NCBI RefSeq assembly: GCF_001275675.1
Contig: NZ_LITM01000008.1
Span: forward strand, 1 to 45,483
Source: Lysinibacillus sp. FJAT-14745
GTDB lineage: Bacteria; Bacillota; Bacilli; Bacillales_A; Planococcaceae
Length of the DNA stretch: 45,483 nt
Direction: 5' to 3'
The number at the start of each line of letters is the position of its first letter. Position 1 is the stretch's first letter. The notes under the pieces are model-generated. The model was not told the origin of the DNA and searched no databases. It worked only from the letters and a program-made list of their open reading frames with translations. Below, in pieces: positions 32,785 to 42,194 of this stretch. The translations under genes were made by a program, and so were the position numbers.

Positions 32785-33954
32785 CTAAATTTCTCCAACA
32801 ATCGTTTTACTTACTTTTAACGGAATTTTAAATAAAACCGTCGTACCTCGATTTATCTCACTTGTAATTGAGATTGTCCCATTCAAAATTTCGATACGTT
32901 CTTTCATACCTAAAATCCCAAAGGAATGGTCTTTTACTACCTGTGAATCGAAACCTATGCCATCGTCCTTGACAACGATATTTACGGCACTTTTCAGCCA
33001 CTCCAGTTTTACCCAAATATCCTTGCATTTCCCGTGCTTCATGGCATTTGTCACACATTCTTGCACTAATCGGAAAATAGATATTTCATAGTTTGATGGT
33101 ATACGCTTTTCGGTGCTTCTCGATTGGAAATGAACTTCAACACCAGGATTATATTCAGTCACTGTCGATAAGTATTTTTTTAATGTCGGAACAATTCCCA
33201 AATCATCAAGAGCCATTGGTCTTAAATCATAGATTATACGTCGCACCTCTGATAATGCATTACGCACCGTTTTCTTTAAATCAGCAATTTCAGCCAAAGC
33301 ATATTCAATGCCCTTTTCACGATACGTTCTCTCTATTAAATCAGTGCGCATGAGTACATTTGCCAGCATCTGAGCAGGTCCATCATGAATTTCCCTAGAT
33401 AGACGTTTGCGCTCCTCTTCTTGTGCTGCAATAATACGTATACCAAAATCTTGTTTCATTTTTGCTTGTTCAAGTGCTAAACCAACATTTTTTAAATCTG
33501 AAGTTAAGTAATTCAAAACGACATTTACTTGATTGACAATATGATCTGCACGTTCAATCGTATCGAGTAATGCTCTTAATCTTCTCTCTAAATCATCTCT
33601 TTTATCACGTAGCTGCTTTTCTTGTGTTCTAATAACAGAGAGCTTCACTTGAAAATCTTGTGCAGTTTCATATGCTTCTCTAACTTGTTCTTCGGTATAA
33701 TTATCAAAAGCTTTACTCACTAACACAAGTCTCTGCTTAGCAAGCTGTGTACTTTTTTCTAAAGCATCGCCTTCATCAATAACAATTGAAACTTGTTTTC
33801 GAACAATTTCTAGCTCTATTTTCATATCTTCGAAGCTTATTCGGCTTTGTTCACTTATAATAAAGATATCATCTTTTGAGCTCATGATTGTTTCTAACAT
33901 TCGATTAAATATGTCATCAAGCGACTTTAAATCGAAGGTATCATTTGAAAACAT
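32785..33954 (-). CDS. degS: Sensor histidine kinase DegS
   Basis: A 389-residue soluble kinase with a long N-terminal coiled coil, the HisKA_3 phosphorylation motif EIHDGPAQML with H190, and an ATPase domain (IFRLVQECVTNAMKHG, DDGIGFD). No membrane segment, as expected for DegS. It phosphorylates DegU. The ATG at 33954 has GGGGAG upstream. Confidence 0.96.
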   Translation of the reverse strand: MFSNDTFDLKSLDDIFNRMLETIMSSKDDIFIISEQSRISFEDMKIELEIVRKQVSIVIDEGDALEKSTQLAKQRLVLVSKAFDNYTEEQVREAYETAQDFQVKLSVIRTQEKQLRDKRDDLERRLRALLDTIERADHIVNQVNVVLNYLTSDLKNVGLALEQAKMKQDFGIRIIAAQEEERKRLSREIHDGPAQMLANVLMRTDLIERTYREKGIEYALAEIADLKKTVRNALSEVRRIIYDLRPMALDDLGIVPTLKKYLSTVTEYNPGVEVHFQSRSTEKRIPSNYEISIFRLVQECVTNAMKHGKCKDIWVKLEWLKSAVNIVVKDDGIGFDSQVVKDHSFGILGMKERIEILNGTISITSEINRGTTVLFKIPLKVSKTIVGEI

Positions 33955-34110
33955 AGTATACTCCCCAGTCTAATGTCTTATGATTACTTACTATTTCAAT
34001 AGACCAATTACATAGTCTATACCTATTATAGCATTCCCATGTTGAAATTTAATGCTTTTTCTTTATGAAAATTATAGAATAGAACTCTACTTTAAAGGAG
34101 ATTGATACTG

Positions 34111-34746
34111 ATGAGAGAAAACTATTTAACAGTAAAAGGATATGGAGAAAGCGAAATTGTTATTTCAAAATCTCGCTTCCTTACTTATATAGAACGTACA
34201 GAAACGGAAGAGGATGCAATTTCTTTTATTGAACGCATAAAAAAAATGCATCATAATGCGACTCATAATTGTTCAGCCTATATTATTGGCGAGCATGATC
34301 ATATTCAAAAAGCCAATGATGACGGGGAACCTAGTGGCACAGCTGGCGTCCCTATGTTAGAAGTCTTAAAAAAACAAGGGTTAAAGGATACGGTCGTTGT
34401 CGTCACACGCTACTTTGGTGGCATTAAGCTTGGCGGTGGCGGTCTTATTCGTGCGTACGGAAAAGCGACAACAGAAGGTTTACTGGCTGCCCAAGTAGTC
34501 GAACGCAAGCTTCATCATTTGATGAAAATTGCTATTGATTATACATGGCTTGGCAAAGTAGAAAATGAAATTCGAGGGTCTTCATATACATTAGAAGAAA
34601 TTCGCTACTTAGAAGGCGTCGAAATCATTGTCTCTGTGTTAAAAGAGGAGGAAGAACAGTTCCGAAACTGGGTAACGGAAATGACAAACGGACAAGCAAA
34701 CATTACTTTTGAGAATGCTCAATTTATCGAATTCGTTGTAAAATAA
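34111..34746 (+). CDS. yvyE: YigZ/IMPACT family protein YvyE
   Basis: A 211-residue YigZ-family protein with DDGEPSGTAGVPML and VVTRYFGGIKLGGGGLIRAYGKA in the N-terminal domain and a ferredoxin-like C-terminal DUF1949 domain. The role is not settled; related eukaryotic IMPACT proteins modulate translation control. The ATG at 34111 has AAAGGAG upstream; the frame opens at TTG 34102. It is divergent from degS exactly as in B. subtilis. Confidence 0.93.
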   Translation: MRENYLTVKGYGESEIVISKSRFLTYIERTETEEDAISFIERIKKMHHNATHNCSAYIIGEHDHIQKANDDGEPSGTAGVPMLEVLKKQGLKDTVVVVTRYFGGIKLGGGGLIRAYGKATTEGLLAAQVVERKLHHLMKIAIDYTWLGKVENEIRGSSYTLEEIRYLEGVEIIVSVLKEEEEQFRNWVTEMTNGQANITFENAQFIEFVVK

Positions 34747-34893
34747 ATAGTTTTAATTGTCGAAAACTAAATATCCATAGTATAATTTTAATATTGAGCT
34801 ATTTTATCATTTACACATATTCTAAAAGTACTTGAATAAAGTTTAGTTTAATCGCATTATTATTCCCAAAATTCAGAGGAGAATATATCAAAT

Positions 34894-35955
34894 ATGAAAA
34901 ATAGAACTAAAAATAAAAGCAAAAAGAGGTCTTCTAAAGCTTCACTAATTATAAAAGTTGGCCTTCTTTTAGTTGCTAGTTTACTAATTTGCGCGACTGC
35001 TTATGGTGTTTATATCGCGAAGCAAGCAGAGCATGCAGCGGACTCAGCACATGAAGAATTAAAAGGTCGAGACATTTCTTCACTTCGTGATGAAAAAGTA
35101 GAACCAGTACACGATAATGTTTCAGTCCTATTTGTCGGTGTTGATGATAGTGAAAATCGCGGGCAAGGCTCTGAGCACTCACGTTCTGATGCCCTTATTC
35201 TAGCAACATTGAACAATAAAACAAAAACGGTTAAAATGCTAAGTATCCCTCGAGATTCTTATGTTTATATTCCTTCAATGGGACGTAATGATAAAATTAC
35301 TCATGCACATGCCCATGGTGGAACACTTTCAACAATTGATACAGTAGAAAAACTATTAGATGTGCCGATTGACTATTATGTGCGTATGAACTTTAATGCG
35401 TTTATTGACGTTGTTGATGCATTAGGTGGGATCGAAGCTGACGTGCCGTATTCGTTACACGAAAAGGATGAATTTGATCGCAATTCCATCAACTTAAAGC
35501 CTGGTTTACAGCATTTAAACGGCAGTCAGGCACTTGCACTTGCAAGAACACGTAAACAAGACAATGATATTGAACGCGGCAAACGTCAACAAGAGATTTT
35601 ATCAGCGATCATGGAAAAGGCTTCTTCTGTAAGCTCCATTTCAAAATACGATGATGTCATTAAAGCACTCGGTGATAACATGAAGACAAATATGACATTT
35701 AGTGAAATGAAGTCATTCTTATCTTATTTATCACAAGGGATGCCACGCATTGATTCTTTAACATTAGATGGTACAGATGATATGTCTACTGGTGTTTACT
35801 ACTATAAATTAAATCAAGAATCGGTTGATGAAATATCTAAAACACTAAAAAACCATCTTGACTATAATAAAACATCTAGTAACTTAACGAATAAAAATAC
35901 TGATAAAGCTAACGCTGTTGGCAATGATGCAACAGAAAACAAAAACGCTCAGTAA
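34894..35955 (+). CDS. LytR-CpsA-Psr (LCP) family cell wall glycopolymer ligase
   Basis: A 353-residue membrane protein: a basic cytoplasmic N-terminus, one membrane segment at about residues 20-45, then an extracellular LCP domain with RSDALILATLN, SIPRDSYVYIP and ALARTRKQDNDIERGKRQQ. LCP enzymes transfer undecaprenyl-linked secondary wall polymers to peptidoglycan. With tagO next door, a role in attaching the polymer that anchors the S-layer is likely. The C-terminus is low-complexity Asn/Lys/Thr. Confidence 0.92.
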   Translation: MKNRTKNKSKKRSSKASLIIKVGLLLVASLLICATAYGVYIAKQAEHAADSAHEELKGRDISSLRDEKVEPVHDNVSVLFVGVDDSENRGQGSEHSRSDALILATLNNKTKTVKMLSIPRDSYVYIPSMGRNDKITHAHAHGGTLSTIDTVEKLLDVPIDYYVRMNFNAFIDVVDALGGIEADVPYSLHEKDEFDRNSINLKPGLQHLNGSQALALARTRKQDNDIERGKRQQEILSAIMEKASSVSSISKYDDVIKALGDNMKTNMTFSEMKSFLSYLSQGMPRIDSLTLDGTDDMSTGVYYYKLNQESVDEISKTLKNHLDYNKTSSNLTNKNTDKANAVGNDATENKNAQ

Positions 35956-35959
35956 CTAT

Positions 35960-36003
35960 AAAAGCCTTTCCACTTTTAAATACATTTGTGGAAAGGCTTT
36001 TTG
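35960..36003 (+). terminator. Intrinsic terminator of the LCP gene
   Basis: A 14-bp perfect stem AAAAGCCTTTCCAC / GTGGAAAGGCTTTT, 14-nt loop, followed by T; it starts 5 nt after the stop. Confidence 0.92.
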
Positions 36004-36063
36004 TATGGCATGCTTTTGTGATGTTTCCTTAGCGAGAAAATTATAGGCTGAGGCACACAAATA

Positions 36064-36230
36064 ACCCTGACTTTTAACCATGTTACCTGAGCAGTTCTAT
36101 GGTCTACCTAGAGTGGATTTTCTCTTTACCCGGGAAGTTCTAAGGTCCACCTGAGCAGTTCTCCACACTACCCGAGTTTTTTTCACGTAGACCCGAGCTT
36201 CTTTATGTTACCTGAACATGTCCACTTCCC
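36064..36230. repeat. Degenerate 21-bp-period array between two convergent genes
   Basis: The core ACCYGAGC (variants ACCCTGA, ACCTAGA, ACCCGGG) starts at 36064, 36085, 36106, 36128, 36149, 36170, 36191 and 36210, mostly exactly 21 bp apart. Two units share GCAGTTCT. It lies between the LCP and tagO terminators, so it is probably not transcribed as part of either gene. Confidence 0.75.
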
Positions 36231-36269
36231 TCTATACTGCCATAGTAAACTACATGGAGCGAGACACAC

Positions 36270-36306
36270 AAAAAAGCAACCGCCCATAAAAATGGATGAT
36301 TGCTTA
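36270..36306 (-). terminator. Intrinsic terminator of tagO
   Basis: Minus strand AAGCAATCATCCAT and ATGGGCGGTTGCTT pair with one mismatch and wobbles around a TTTT loop, followed by TTTTTTG. Confidence 0.8.
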
Positions 36307-36312
36307 AATGTT

Positions 36313-37377
36313 TTATTTATTAAATATCCGTACAAAATTCAATAGTGGTTTATAGTTTTTACCCGCGAGTCCGATGACTTCAACCAAAATTTCAATGGCT
36401 GTTAAAATAACAGCTACGAGTAAAATCGCACCCCATACTTTTGCCATAGAGAAAATAACTGCGGCTAAGCCAAACATTATTGCAATTCCATAAATAATGA
36501 GCACTGTTTGTCGATGTGTAAAGCCCATATCCAGTAAACGGTGATGTAAGTGTGATTTATCTGGATCAGACCATTTTTTCTTCATACGTACACGACGAAT
36601 AATCGCAAAGAATGTATCAGAAATTGGTACACCTAGTATAATAATCGGGATAATAAATGAAACGACCGCAACATTTTTAAATCCAAGCAATGCGAGTACT
36701 GATATCATGAAGCCAAGGAATAGGGCTCCCGTATCGCCCATAAAGATTTTCGCTGGGTGGAAATTGTAAAATAAAAAGCCAACTGTGGCTGCTGCTAAAA
36801 TGGCTGCGATTGCTAGCACGAACATATTGTGCATAATAATTGCCATGACAGCTAAAGTAATCAGGGCAATCGTTGAAACGCCTGCCGCTAGACCATCTAA
36901 GCCATCGATTAAATTAATGGCATTGGTAATCCCAACAATCCAAAGAATTGTTAAAGGGATACTTAGTAATCCAAAATTTAATTCACCTACAAATGGTAAA
37001 TTAACTACATCAATTTGAATGCCACCTACAAAAATAACGATAAGTGCCGCAACAAGCTGACCAGCTAATTTGGCCTTTGCGGAAATTTCACGCATATCAT
37101 CTATGACACCTGTTGCTACGATAATGCAAGCACCAATAATAATTGCCAGTAAAAAATTACTCCCATTTTCATTGATTATCAAAATCGGCTTAAATATAGC
37201 CACAGCTATTAAAAAAGAAAGGAAGATCGCCAATCCTCCAAGTCTTGGCATAATTCGGGCATGTACTTTTCGATAGTTCGGTGCGTCGACAGCACCTATT
37301 CTGAACGCTAATCGTTTCACTAGTGGAGTTAACAATATTGAAGCAACAAATGCTGCTATTATAGACACGTAGAGCAT
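36313..37377 (-). CDS. tagO: Undecaprenyl-phosphate GlcNAc-1-phosphate transferase TagO
   Basis: A 354-residue integral membrane enzyme with about ten segments and MraY/WecA motifs: DDMREISAKAKL, NAINLIDGLDGLAAG and FMGDTGALFLG. It starts secondary wall polymer synthesis by loading GlcNAc-1-P on undecaprenyl phosphate. The ATG at 37377 has AGGAGG upstream; five codons earlier is not supported. Confidence 0.95.
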   Translation of the reverse strand: MLYVSIIAAFVASILLTPLVKRLAFRIGAVDAPNYRKVHARIMPRLGGLAIFLSFLIAVAIFKPILIINENGSNFLLAIIIGACIIVATGVIDDMREISAKAKLAGQLVAALIVIFVGGIQIDVVNLPFVGELNFGLLSIPLTILWIVGITNAINLIDGLDGLAAGVSTIALITLAVMAIIMHNMFVLAIAAILAAATVGFLFYNFHPAKIFMGDTGALFLGFMISVLALLGFKNVAVVSFIIPIIILGVPISDTFFAIIRRVRMKKKWSDPDKSHLHHRLLDMGFTHRQTVLIIYGIAIMFGLAAVIFSMAKVWGAILLVAVILTAIEILVEVIGLAGKNYKPLLNFVRIFNK

Positions 37378-37562
37378 GTCTCTCCTCCTCAAAAAATAAT
37401 CTACATTTAAATTCTAATTGATTATAGCACGAACAGACGCCAAAATATACTTTTTCTATTTATTTTCCACCATTTCACAAATATTATTCCTCTTTTTTAA
37501 ATTGGAAGAATGCTGCATGTCAAATGTAGTCACCATTCGTAAAATTTGATAAAATAATGTAG

Positions 37563-37579
37563 TGTCTAGCATTTAGACA
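37563..37579. promoter_or_regulatory. Short inverted repeat in the secA2 leader
   Basis: TGTCTA / TAGACA arms with a 5-nt spacer end about 22 nt before the secA2 ATG. It could be an operator; nothing else supports this. Confidence 0.3.
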
Positions 37580-37601
37580 ATTTAAAAGGAGCGTAAATTT
37601 C

Positions 37602-39965
37602 ATGTTCTCAATTTTTAAACGCAACAATGAGCAAACTAGTGCTCGTCAATTAAAACACTACTATAAAATAGTAGATCAGATTAATAGTCTTGAAGAAAAA
37701 TACGTCAATAAGTCAGATGAAGAATTAAAAGAAATGACTTTTATTTTCAAGGATCGTTTAGAACAAGGTGAACCAATTACATCGATCATCCCAGACGCAT
37801 TTGCTGTTGTACGCGAAGCCTCAAAACGTGTATTAGGTATGCGTCATTTTGATGTACAGCTTATCGGTGGTCTTGTTTTAACTGAAGGTAATATTGCTGA
37901 GATGCCTACAGGTGAAGGTAAAACGCTTGTCGCTTCCCTTCCTTCCTATGTACGCGCTTTAGAAGGTAAAGGTGTTCACGTCATTACAGTTAATGACTAC
38001 CTAGCTAAGCGTGACTACGAGCTTGTCGGTCAAATTCATCGTTTCCTTGGTTTAACAGTTGGTTTAAATATACCGATGATGGAGCCGGGTGCAAAAAAAG
38101 AAGCCTACAACGCAGATATTACATATGGTGTAGGTACTGAGTTCGGATTTGACTACTTACGCGACAACATGGCTCATAGCTTAGCTGATAAAGTACAGCG
38201 CCCTTATCACTTCGCCATTATCGATGAAGTCGATAGTGTCCTTATTGATGAGGCAAAAACACCGCTTATTATCGCTGGGAAAATGCCTGCGAATGATGAG
38301 CTACATCGCATTGCCTCTATGCTAGCTAAACGTTTTAAAGAAGAAGAAGATTACGATTTTGATGATGAAACAAAAGCTACTTCTTTAACAGATAAAGGCA
38401 TTGAAAAGGTTGAGGCTGCCTTCAATGTTGATAATCTATATGATCTTGAACACCAAACACTTTACCATTACGTTATCCAAGCAGTTCGTGCACATGTGAT
38501 GTTCAAGCGCGACGTTGATTACATCGTAAAAGATGACAAAATCGAGCTTGTTGATATGTTCACAGGTCGTATTTTAGAAGGTCGTTCGCTATCTGATGGC
38601 TTACATCAAGCGATTGAAGCAAAAGAATGCGTAACAATTACTGAAGAAAATAAAGCGCAGGCACAGATCACAATTCAGAACTATTTCCGTATGTATCCGA
38701 AGCTTTCTGGGATGACGGGTACGGCGAAAACACAAGAAAAAGAAATTCGCGAAGTGTACGGCATGGAAGTTATTCAAATTCCAACAAACCGCCCACGTCA
38801 ACGTGTCGATCAGCCTGATATTATTTTCAACAAACAGGAAGATAAATATAAGTATGTTGCAGCTGAAGCTAAACGTCGTCACGAAAAGGGACAACCTGTC
38901 TTAATTGGGACAACGTCAATATTGCAATCTGAAACAGTGGCCGAACACTTAAAGAAAGCAGGCTTAAAATTCCAATTGCTGAACGCTAAAACAGTTGAGC
39001 AAGAGGTTGAGTTGATTTCACAAGCTGGTCAGAAAGGTCGTATTACTGTAGCGACAAATATGGCTGGTCGCGGTACAGATATCGAGTTAGGCGAAGAAGT
39101 TCATGCACTTGGAGGCCTATATGTCATCGGTACCGAAAAGCATGAAAGCCGCCGTGTAGATAATCAACTGCGTGGTCGTTCAGGTCGCCAAGGTGACATA
39201 GGTGAAAGTCGCTTCATTCTCTCTATTGAAGATGATATGTTCCGCCGTTATGCAAAAGAAGAGGTTGAAAAATTCTCAGAGAAAATAGTTGTCGATGAAA
39301 AAGGCATTATCCAAACTAAAGAAGTTCAAGAACTTATTAACCGTACACAACGTATTGTTGAAGGCTCTCAATACGGTATGCGTGAATATAACCTAAAATT
39401 AGACGATGTTATCAATGATCAACGTACAGTTATTTATGGTCTACGTGATAAAATTTTAACTGGTGAAGATTTAATAGAACAATTAAAGCAAATGTTCTAT
39501 GAAACTGTAGATTTTGCAGTACGTGATGCAGCTTCTGAAGAATTACCTTCAGTTGAATGGAATTATGATGATATGGAAAGAACCTTAAATAGTCTCTTCC
39601 TTTCACCTGTTACAATTGATAGAGAAGTAGGCAAAGTAATCCCTATTTTAGATTCACTTCAAGAACCTGTTGATGAGTTAACAGTAAAGATGGAGAAATT
39701 TTCACAAAATGAACAAGTAATGACGATAATACCTCAAGTTATGCTGAGTTACTTAGATAGTGGTTGGGTGAAACACTTAGAGGATATGGCACACTTAAAA
39801 GAAGGTATTGGGTTACGTCATTATCAACAAGAAGATCCTATGCGAATTTATAAGCGTGAAGGCTTGGAATTGTTCGCTAATAATTTCCAAGAATTACGTC
39901 GTTCTATCATTATAGAAATTACAGGCTTCATGAAAATGATTGAAGCACAATTGGAGGTACAATAA
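37602..39965 (+). CDS. secA2: Accessory Sec ATPase SecA2
   Basis: A 787-residue SecA with Walker A MPTGEGKT (K107), Walker B IIDEVDSVLIDEA, preprotein-binding and helical scaffold regions, and NMAGRGTDIELG. It is about 50 residues shorter than housekeeping SecA and lacks the C-terminal linker and zinc motif, as in SecA2 of Listeria and the B. cereus group. Its stop overlaps slaP (TAATG). The pair implies S-layer protein export; the canonical secA is not in the window. Confidence 0.92.
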   Translation: MFSIFKRNNEQTSARQLKHYYKIVDQINSLEEKYVNKSDEELKEMTFIFKDRLEQGEPITSIIPDAFAVVREASKRVLGMRHFDVQLIGGLVLTEGNIAEMPTGEGKTLVASLPSYVRALEGKGVHVITVNDYLAKRDYELVGQIHRFLGLTVGLNIPMMEPGAKKEAYNADITYGVGTEFGFDYLRDNMAHSLADKVQRPYHFAIIDEVDSVLIDEAKTPLIIAGKMPANDELHRIASMLAKRFKEEEDYDFDDETKATSLTDKGIEKVEAAFNVDNLYDLEHQTLYHYVIQAVRAHVMFKRDVDYIVKDDKIELVDMFTGRILEGRSLSDGLHQAIEAKECVTITEENKAQAQITIQNYFRMYPKLSGMTGTAKTQEKEIREVYGMEVIQIPTNRPRQRVDQPDIIFNKQEDKYKYVAAEAKRRHEKGQPVLIGTTSILQSETVAEHLKKAGLKFQLLNAKTVEQEVELISQAGQKGRITVATNMAGRGTDIELGEEVHALGGLYVIGTEKHESRRVDNQLRGRSGRQGDIGESRFILSIEDDMFRRYAKEEVEKFSEKIVVDEKGIIQTKEVQELINRTQRIVEGSQYGMREYNLKLDDVINDQRTVIYGLRDKILTGEDLIEQLKQMFYETVDFAVRDAASEELPSVEWNYDDMERTLNSLFLSPVTIDREVGKVIPILDSLQEPVDELTVKMEKFSQNEQVMTIIPQVMLSYLDSGWVKHLEDMAHLKEGIGLRHYQQEDPMRIYKREGLELFANNFQELRRSIIIEITGFMKMIEAQLEVQ

Positions 39966-40864
39966 TGGGCTTATTCTCATTCTTTAAAAAATCAGACAAA
40001 GTTGTTCAAGAAAACACAATTGACTCTAAAGACTTATTAGGAAGTGCTACTACGGACAATGGCGATAATCGCGATGTCGTGACTAAGCTATCATTCCATC
40101 CAGATTGGGATGTTCCACAGGAGCAAAAGTACATTTTTAATTTCCTTGCTAATGAGCTAGAACCATTGAAGCCAAATCAATTATCACTTTCTTCTATTAG
40201 TATTGAAGAAGATCCGCGTTCTAAAAAATGGCAAGTACGTGCATTTTTCCGCTCATCATTACCTCAAGACATTGAGCTAGGTGAAATTGAGCTGTTCATT
40301 ATGGATAAAAATGACGAGCTTGTAGCATCTAAAAAATTCGACTTTGCAGCACTTGGCACAATTCCAGCAGAAAGTGCTCGTCCATGGGTATTTGACTTTG
40401 AAAAATCAACAATAAAAGTCGATGAAGTACCAGAAGATGGCTGGAAAATTGCATTCAACCTTGTTTCCCTTCGTGGTCACCAATTAGAATTAGACCCATC
40501 ATGGGAAGAACAACTGCCTGCAGCACAAAAAGAAGAGCTTGAAAAAATCGTAAAAACTTTACCTAAGTTAGGCGAAACAGAAGTAAACTTCACTGGCCTA
40601 CAAGCGAAACTTGCTGATAACGGTAATTTTAATGTGTCCATCTTCATTCGTAACGGACATAATAAAGCTATTAATCTAGAACAATTACCATTAGAAATCA
40701 TTGATGCAACAGGCAAACAAATTGCTAAAGGCTCATTTAAAATGGATCCAATATTAACTGTACAACCAAACTCAACAAAGCCATGGACATTTATCTTCCC
40801 AGCAGAGCTTGTTGACGCAAAAGATGCTGATCTTTCTCGTTGGACAGCACGTGTAACACAATAA
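39965..40864 (+). CDS. slaP: Accessory Sec S-layer assembly protein SlaP
   Basis: A 299-residue cytosolic protein with two similar beta-rich domains: about 35-140 (HPDWDVPQEQKYIF ... ARPWVFDF) and about 165-290 (DPSWEEQLPAAQKEEL ... TKPWTFIFP). This duplicated SLAP arrangement is that of the accessory Sec S-layer assembly protein, which works with SecA2 in B. anthracis. It is translationally coupled to secA2 and ended by a strong terminator. No signal peptide. Confidence 0.88.
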   Translation: MGLFSFFKKSDKVVQENTIDSKDLLGSATTDNGDNRDVVTKLSFHPDWDVPQEQKYIFNFLANELEPLKPNQLSLSSISIEEDPRSKKWQVRAFFRSSLPQDIELGEIELFIMDKNDELVASKKFDFAALGTIPAESARPWVFDFEKSTIKVDEVPEDGWKIAFNLVSLRGHQLELDPSWEEQLPAAQKEELEKIVKTLPKLGETEVNFTGLQAKLADNGNFNVSIFIRNGHNKAINLEQLPLEIIDATGKQIAKGSFKMDPILTVQPNSTKPWTFIFPAELVDAKDADLSRWTARVTQ

Positions 40865-40871
40865 AGTGTTT

Positions 40872-40906
40872 AAAAACCCTTCTTTATATTAAAAGAAGGG
40901 TTTTTT
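40872..40906 (+). terminator. Intrinsic terminator of secA2-slaP
   Basis: AAAAACCCTTCTTT / AAAGAAGGGTTTTT, perfect 14-bp stem with a 6-nt loop and T-run, 8 nt past the stop. Confidence 0.93.
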
Positions 40907-40942
40907 CATTTGTTCATTTTCTTATGGAACGATGGTCGGTGT

Positions 40943-41195
40943 TTTATCAGCGATGTTTGGTGTCTTATCAGCGATTCTGACACTTTTATCAGCGATAGTC
41001 GGTGTCTTATCAGCGATTCTGACACTTTTATCAGCGATGTTCGGTGGTTTATCAGCGATTCTGATACTTTTATCAGCGATGTTCGGTGTCTTATCAGCGA
41101 TTCCGACACTTTTATCAGCGATGTTCGGTGTCTTATCAGCGATTCTGACACTTTTATCAGCGATGGTCGCCGCCTTTATCAGCGATGCCACATTT
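40943..41195. repeat. Tandem array of 21-bp units between slaP and the LysM gene
   Basis: Eleven exact 21-bp units start at 40943 and every 21 bp to 41153, then two irregular copies. Each begins TTTATCAGCGAT or CTTATCAGCGAT. Tails alternate: B GTTCGGTGT and A TCTGACACT, giving a 42-bp period. The A tail is almost the same as in the array at 29610-29861. The GTGTC in B and GACAC in A can pair across one unit. It lies between two convergent terminators. Confidence 0.95.
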
Positions 41196-41244
41196 TTTAT
41201 CAGCGAAACTGTTCGCCTTCAACCGAGAATTTTTATCTAGCCTC

Positions 41245-41285
41245 ATAAAAAAAGCGATCTCTGCGTATATGCAAAAATCGCTTTT
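41245..41285 (-). terminator. Intrinsic terminator of the LysM-NlpC/P60 gene
   Basis: Arms AAAAGCGAT / ATCGCTTTT (9 bp) with a loop of 18 nt, T-run on the minus strand. Confidence 0.75.
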
Positions 41286-41288
41286 ACT

Positions 41289-42194
41289 TTATTTAATAGC
41301 ATCGAATCGTTTATAAGCTACTAATCTGGTAGACCAGTAAGAGTATGTAACGTCCGAAACTTCAACACCATCTGCACCTGCATGGATAAATTTACTGTTG
41401 CCTATATAAATACCCATATGAGATATTCCATCTTTGTACGTATTTTCAAAAAATACTAAATCCCCTGCTATCGGATTTTTAACTTGTGTTGTATTACCGT
41501 TGAAATATCCTTCGCTACTGTCTCTGCCAATTTTTAAACCACCTTGATTAAATGCATGGTAAATAAGGCCACTGCAATCTAGACCTTCAGATGTGTTGCC
41601 ACCGTAGAGATATGGTGTTCCTACTAATGAATTAGCTACTTCTACTGTTTTCTTATAAACAGCTTGTCCATTAGCCGTAGGATCTTTAGATGTTACTGAC
41701 GATGTTCCCGCATCTGAAGATCCGTTATTATGTACTGTTTCAGTCTCGGGTGTTGAGGCTACTGGAGATAATTTTAACACCTGTCCAACGTAAATACTAT
41801 CTGTCGTAAGTCCATTCCAGTCTTTAATGTCCTTTATTGTCACATTATATTGCTTAGCGATTTTGGATAATGAATCGCCTTTAATTACTGTATGTGAAAC
41901 AGTTGTGGGCTTTGATGGTGTTGTCGGTTTTGTTGTTGATGGATTTGAAGGCTTTACCGCATCATTAGTAGCTTGTTTTGAAACTTCAAGCTTTTGCGCG
42001 ACGTAAATCATATCATTCGTTAAATTGTTCCAACTTTTTATGTCTTGTACTGTTATTTTATTGCTTTGAGCGATTTTAGTTAAAGTATCTCCTTTTTGTA
42101 CGGTGTATGTAGCTGCTTCTGCGGTCTGTAGCGCTAAAAATGAAGTAGCTATAGTGCTTAAAGCAAAGATTCTCAACTTTTTTGTCTTTTTCAT
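41289..42194 (-). CDS. LysM-NlpC/P60 cell wall endopeptidase (LytE/LytF-like)
   Basis: A 301-residue secreted D,L-endopeptidase: signal peptide (residues 1-28, ending AEA), two LysM domains (about 29-72 and 104-147), a Ser/Thr/Pro linker and an NlpC/P60 domain with C207 (DCSG), H259 (SHMG) and H271 (FIHAG). It cuts stem peptides during cell separation or growth. A sigma-D-like promoter upstream favours a LytF-like role. GGAGG precedes the ATG. Confidence 0.93.
   Translation of the reverse strand: MKKTKKLRIFALSTIATSFLALQTAEAATYTVQKGDTLTKIAQSNKITVQDIKSWNNLTNDMIYVAQKLEVSKQATNDAVKPSNPSTTKPTTPSKPTTVSHTVIKGDSLSKIAKQYNVTIKDIKDWNGLTTDSIYVGQVLKLSPVASTPETETVHNNGSSDAGTSSVTSKDPTANGQAVYKKTVEVANSLVGTPYLYGGNTSEGLDCSGLIYHAFNQGGLKIGRDSSEGYFNGNTTQVKNPIAGDLVFFENTYKDGISHMGIYIGNSKFIHAGADGVEVSDVTYSYWSTRLVAYKRFDAIK

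Noticed and set aside
40943-41195. CRISPR array
   Set aside because: Units are contiguous 21-bp tandem copies with two alternating tails, no unique spacers, no cas genes.
40906-41248. Several overlapping open frames on both strands across the second array
   Set aside because: All are low-complexity translations of the repeat units in different frames, without ribosome sites.
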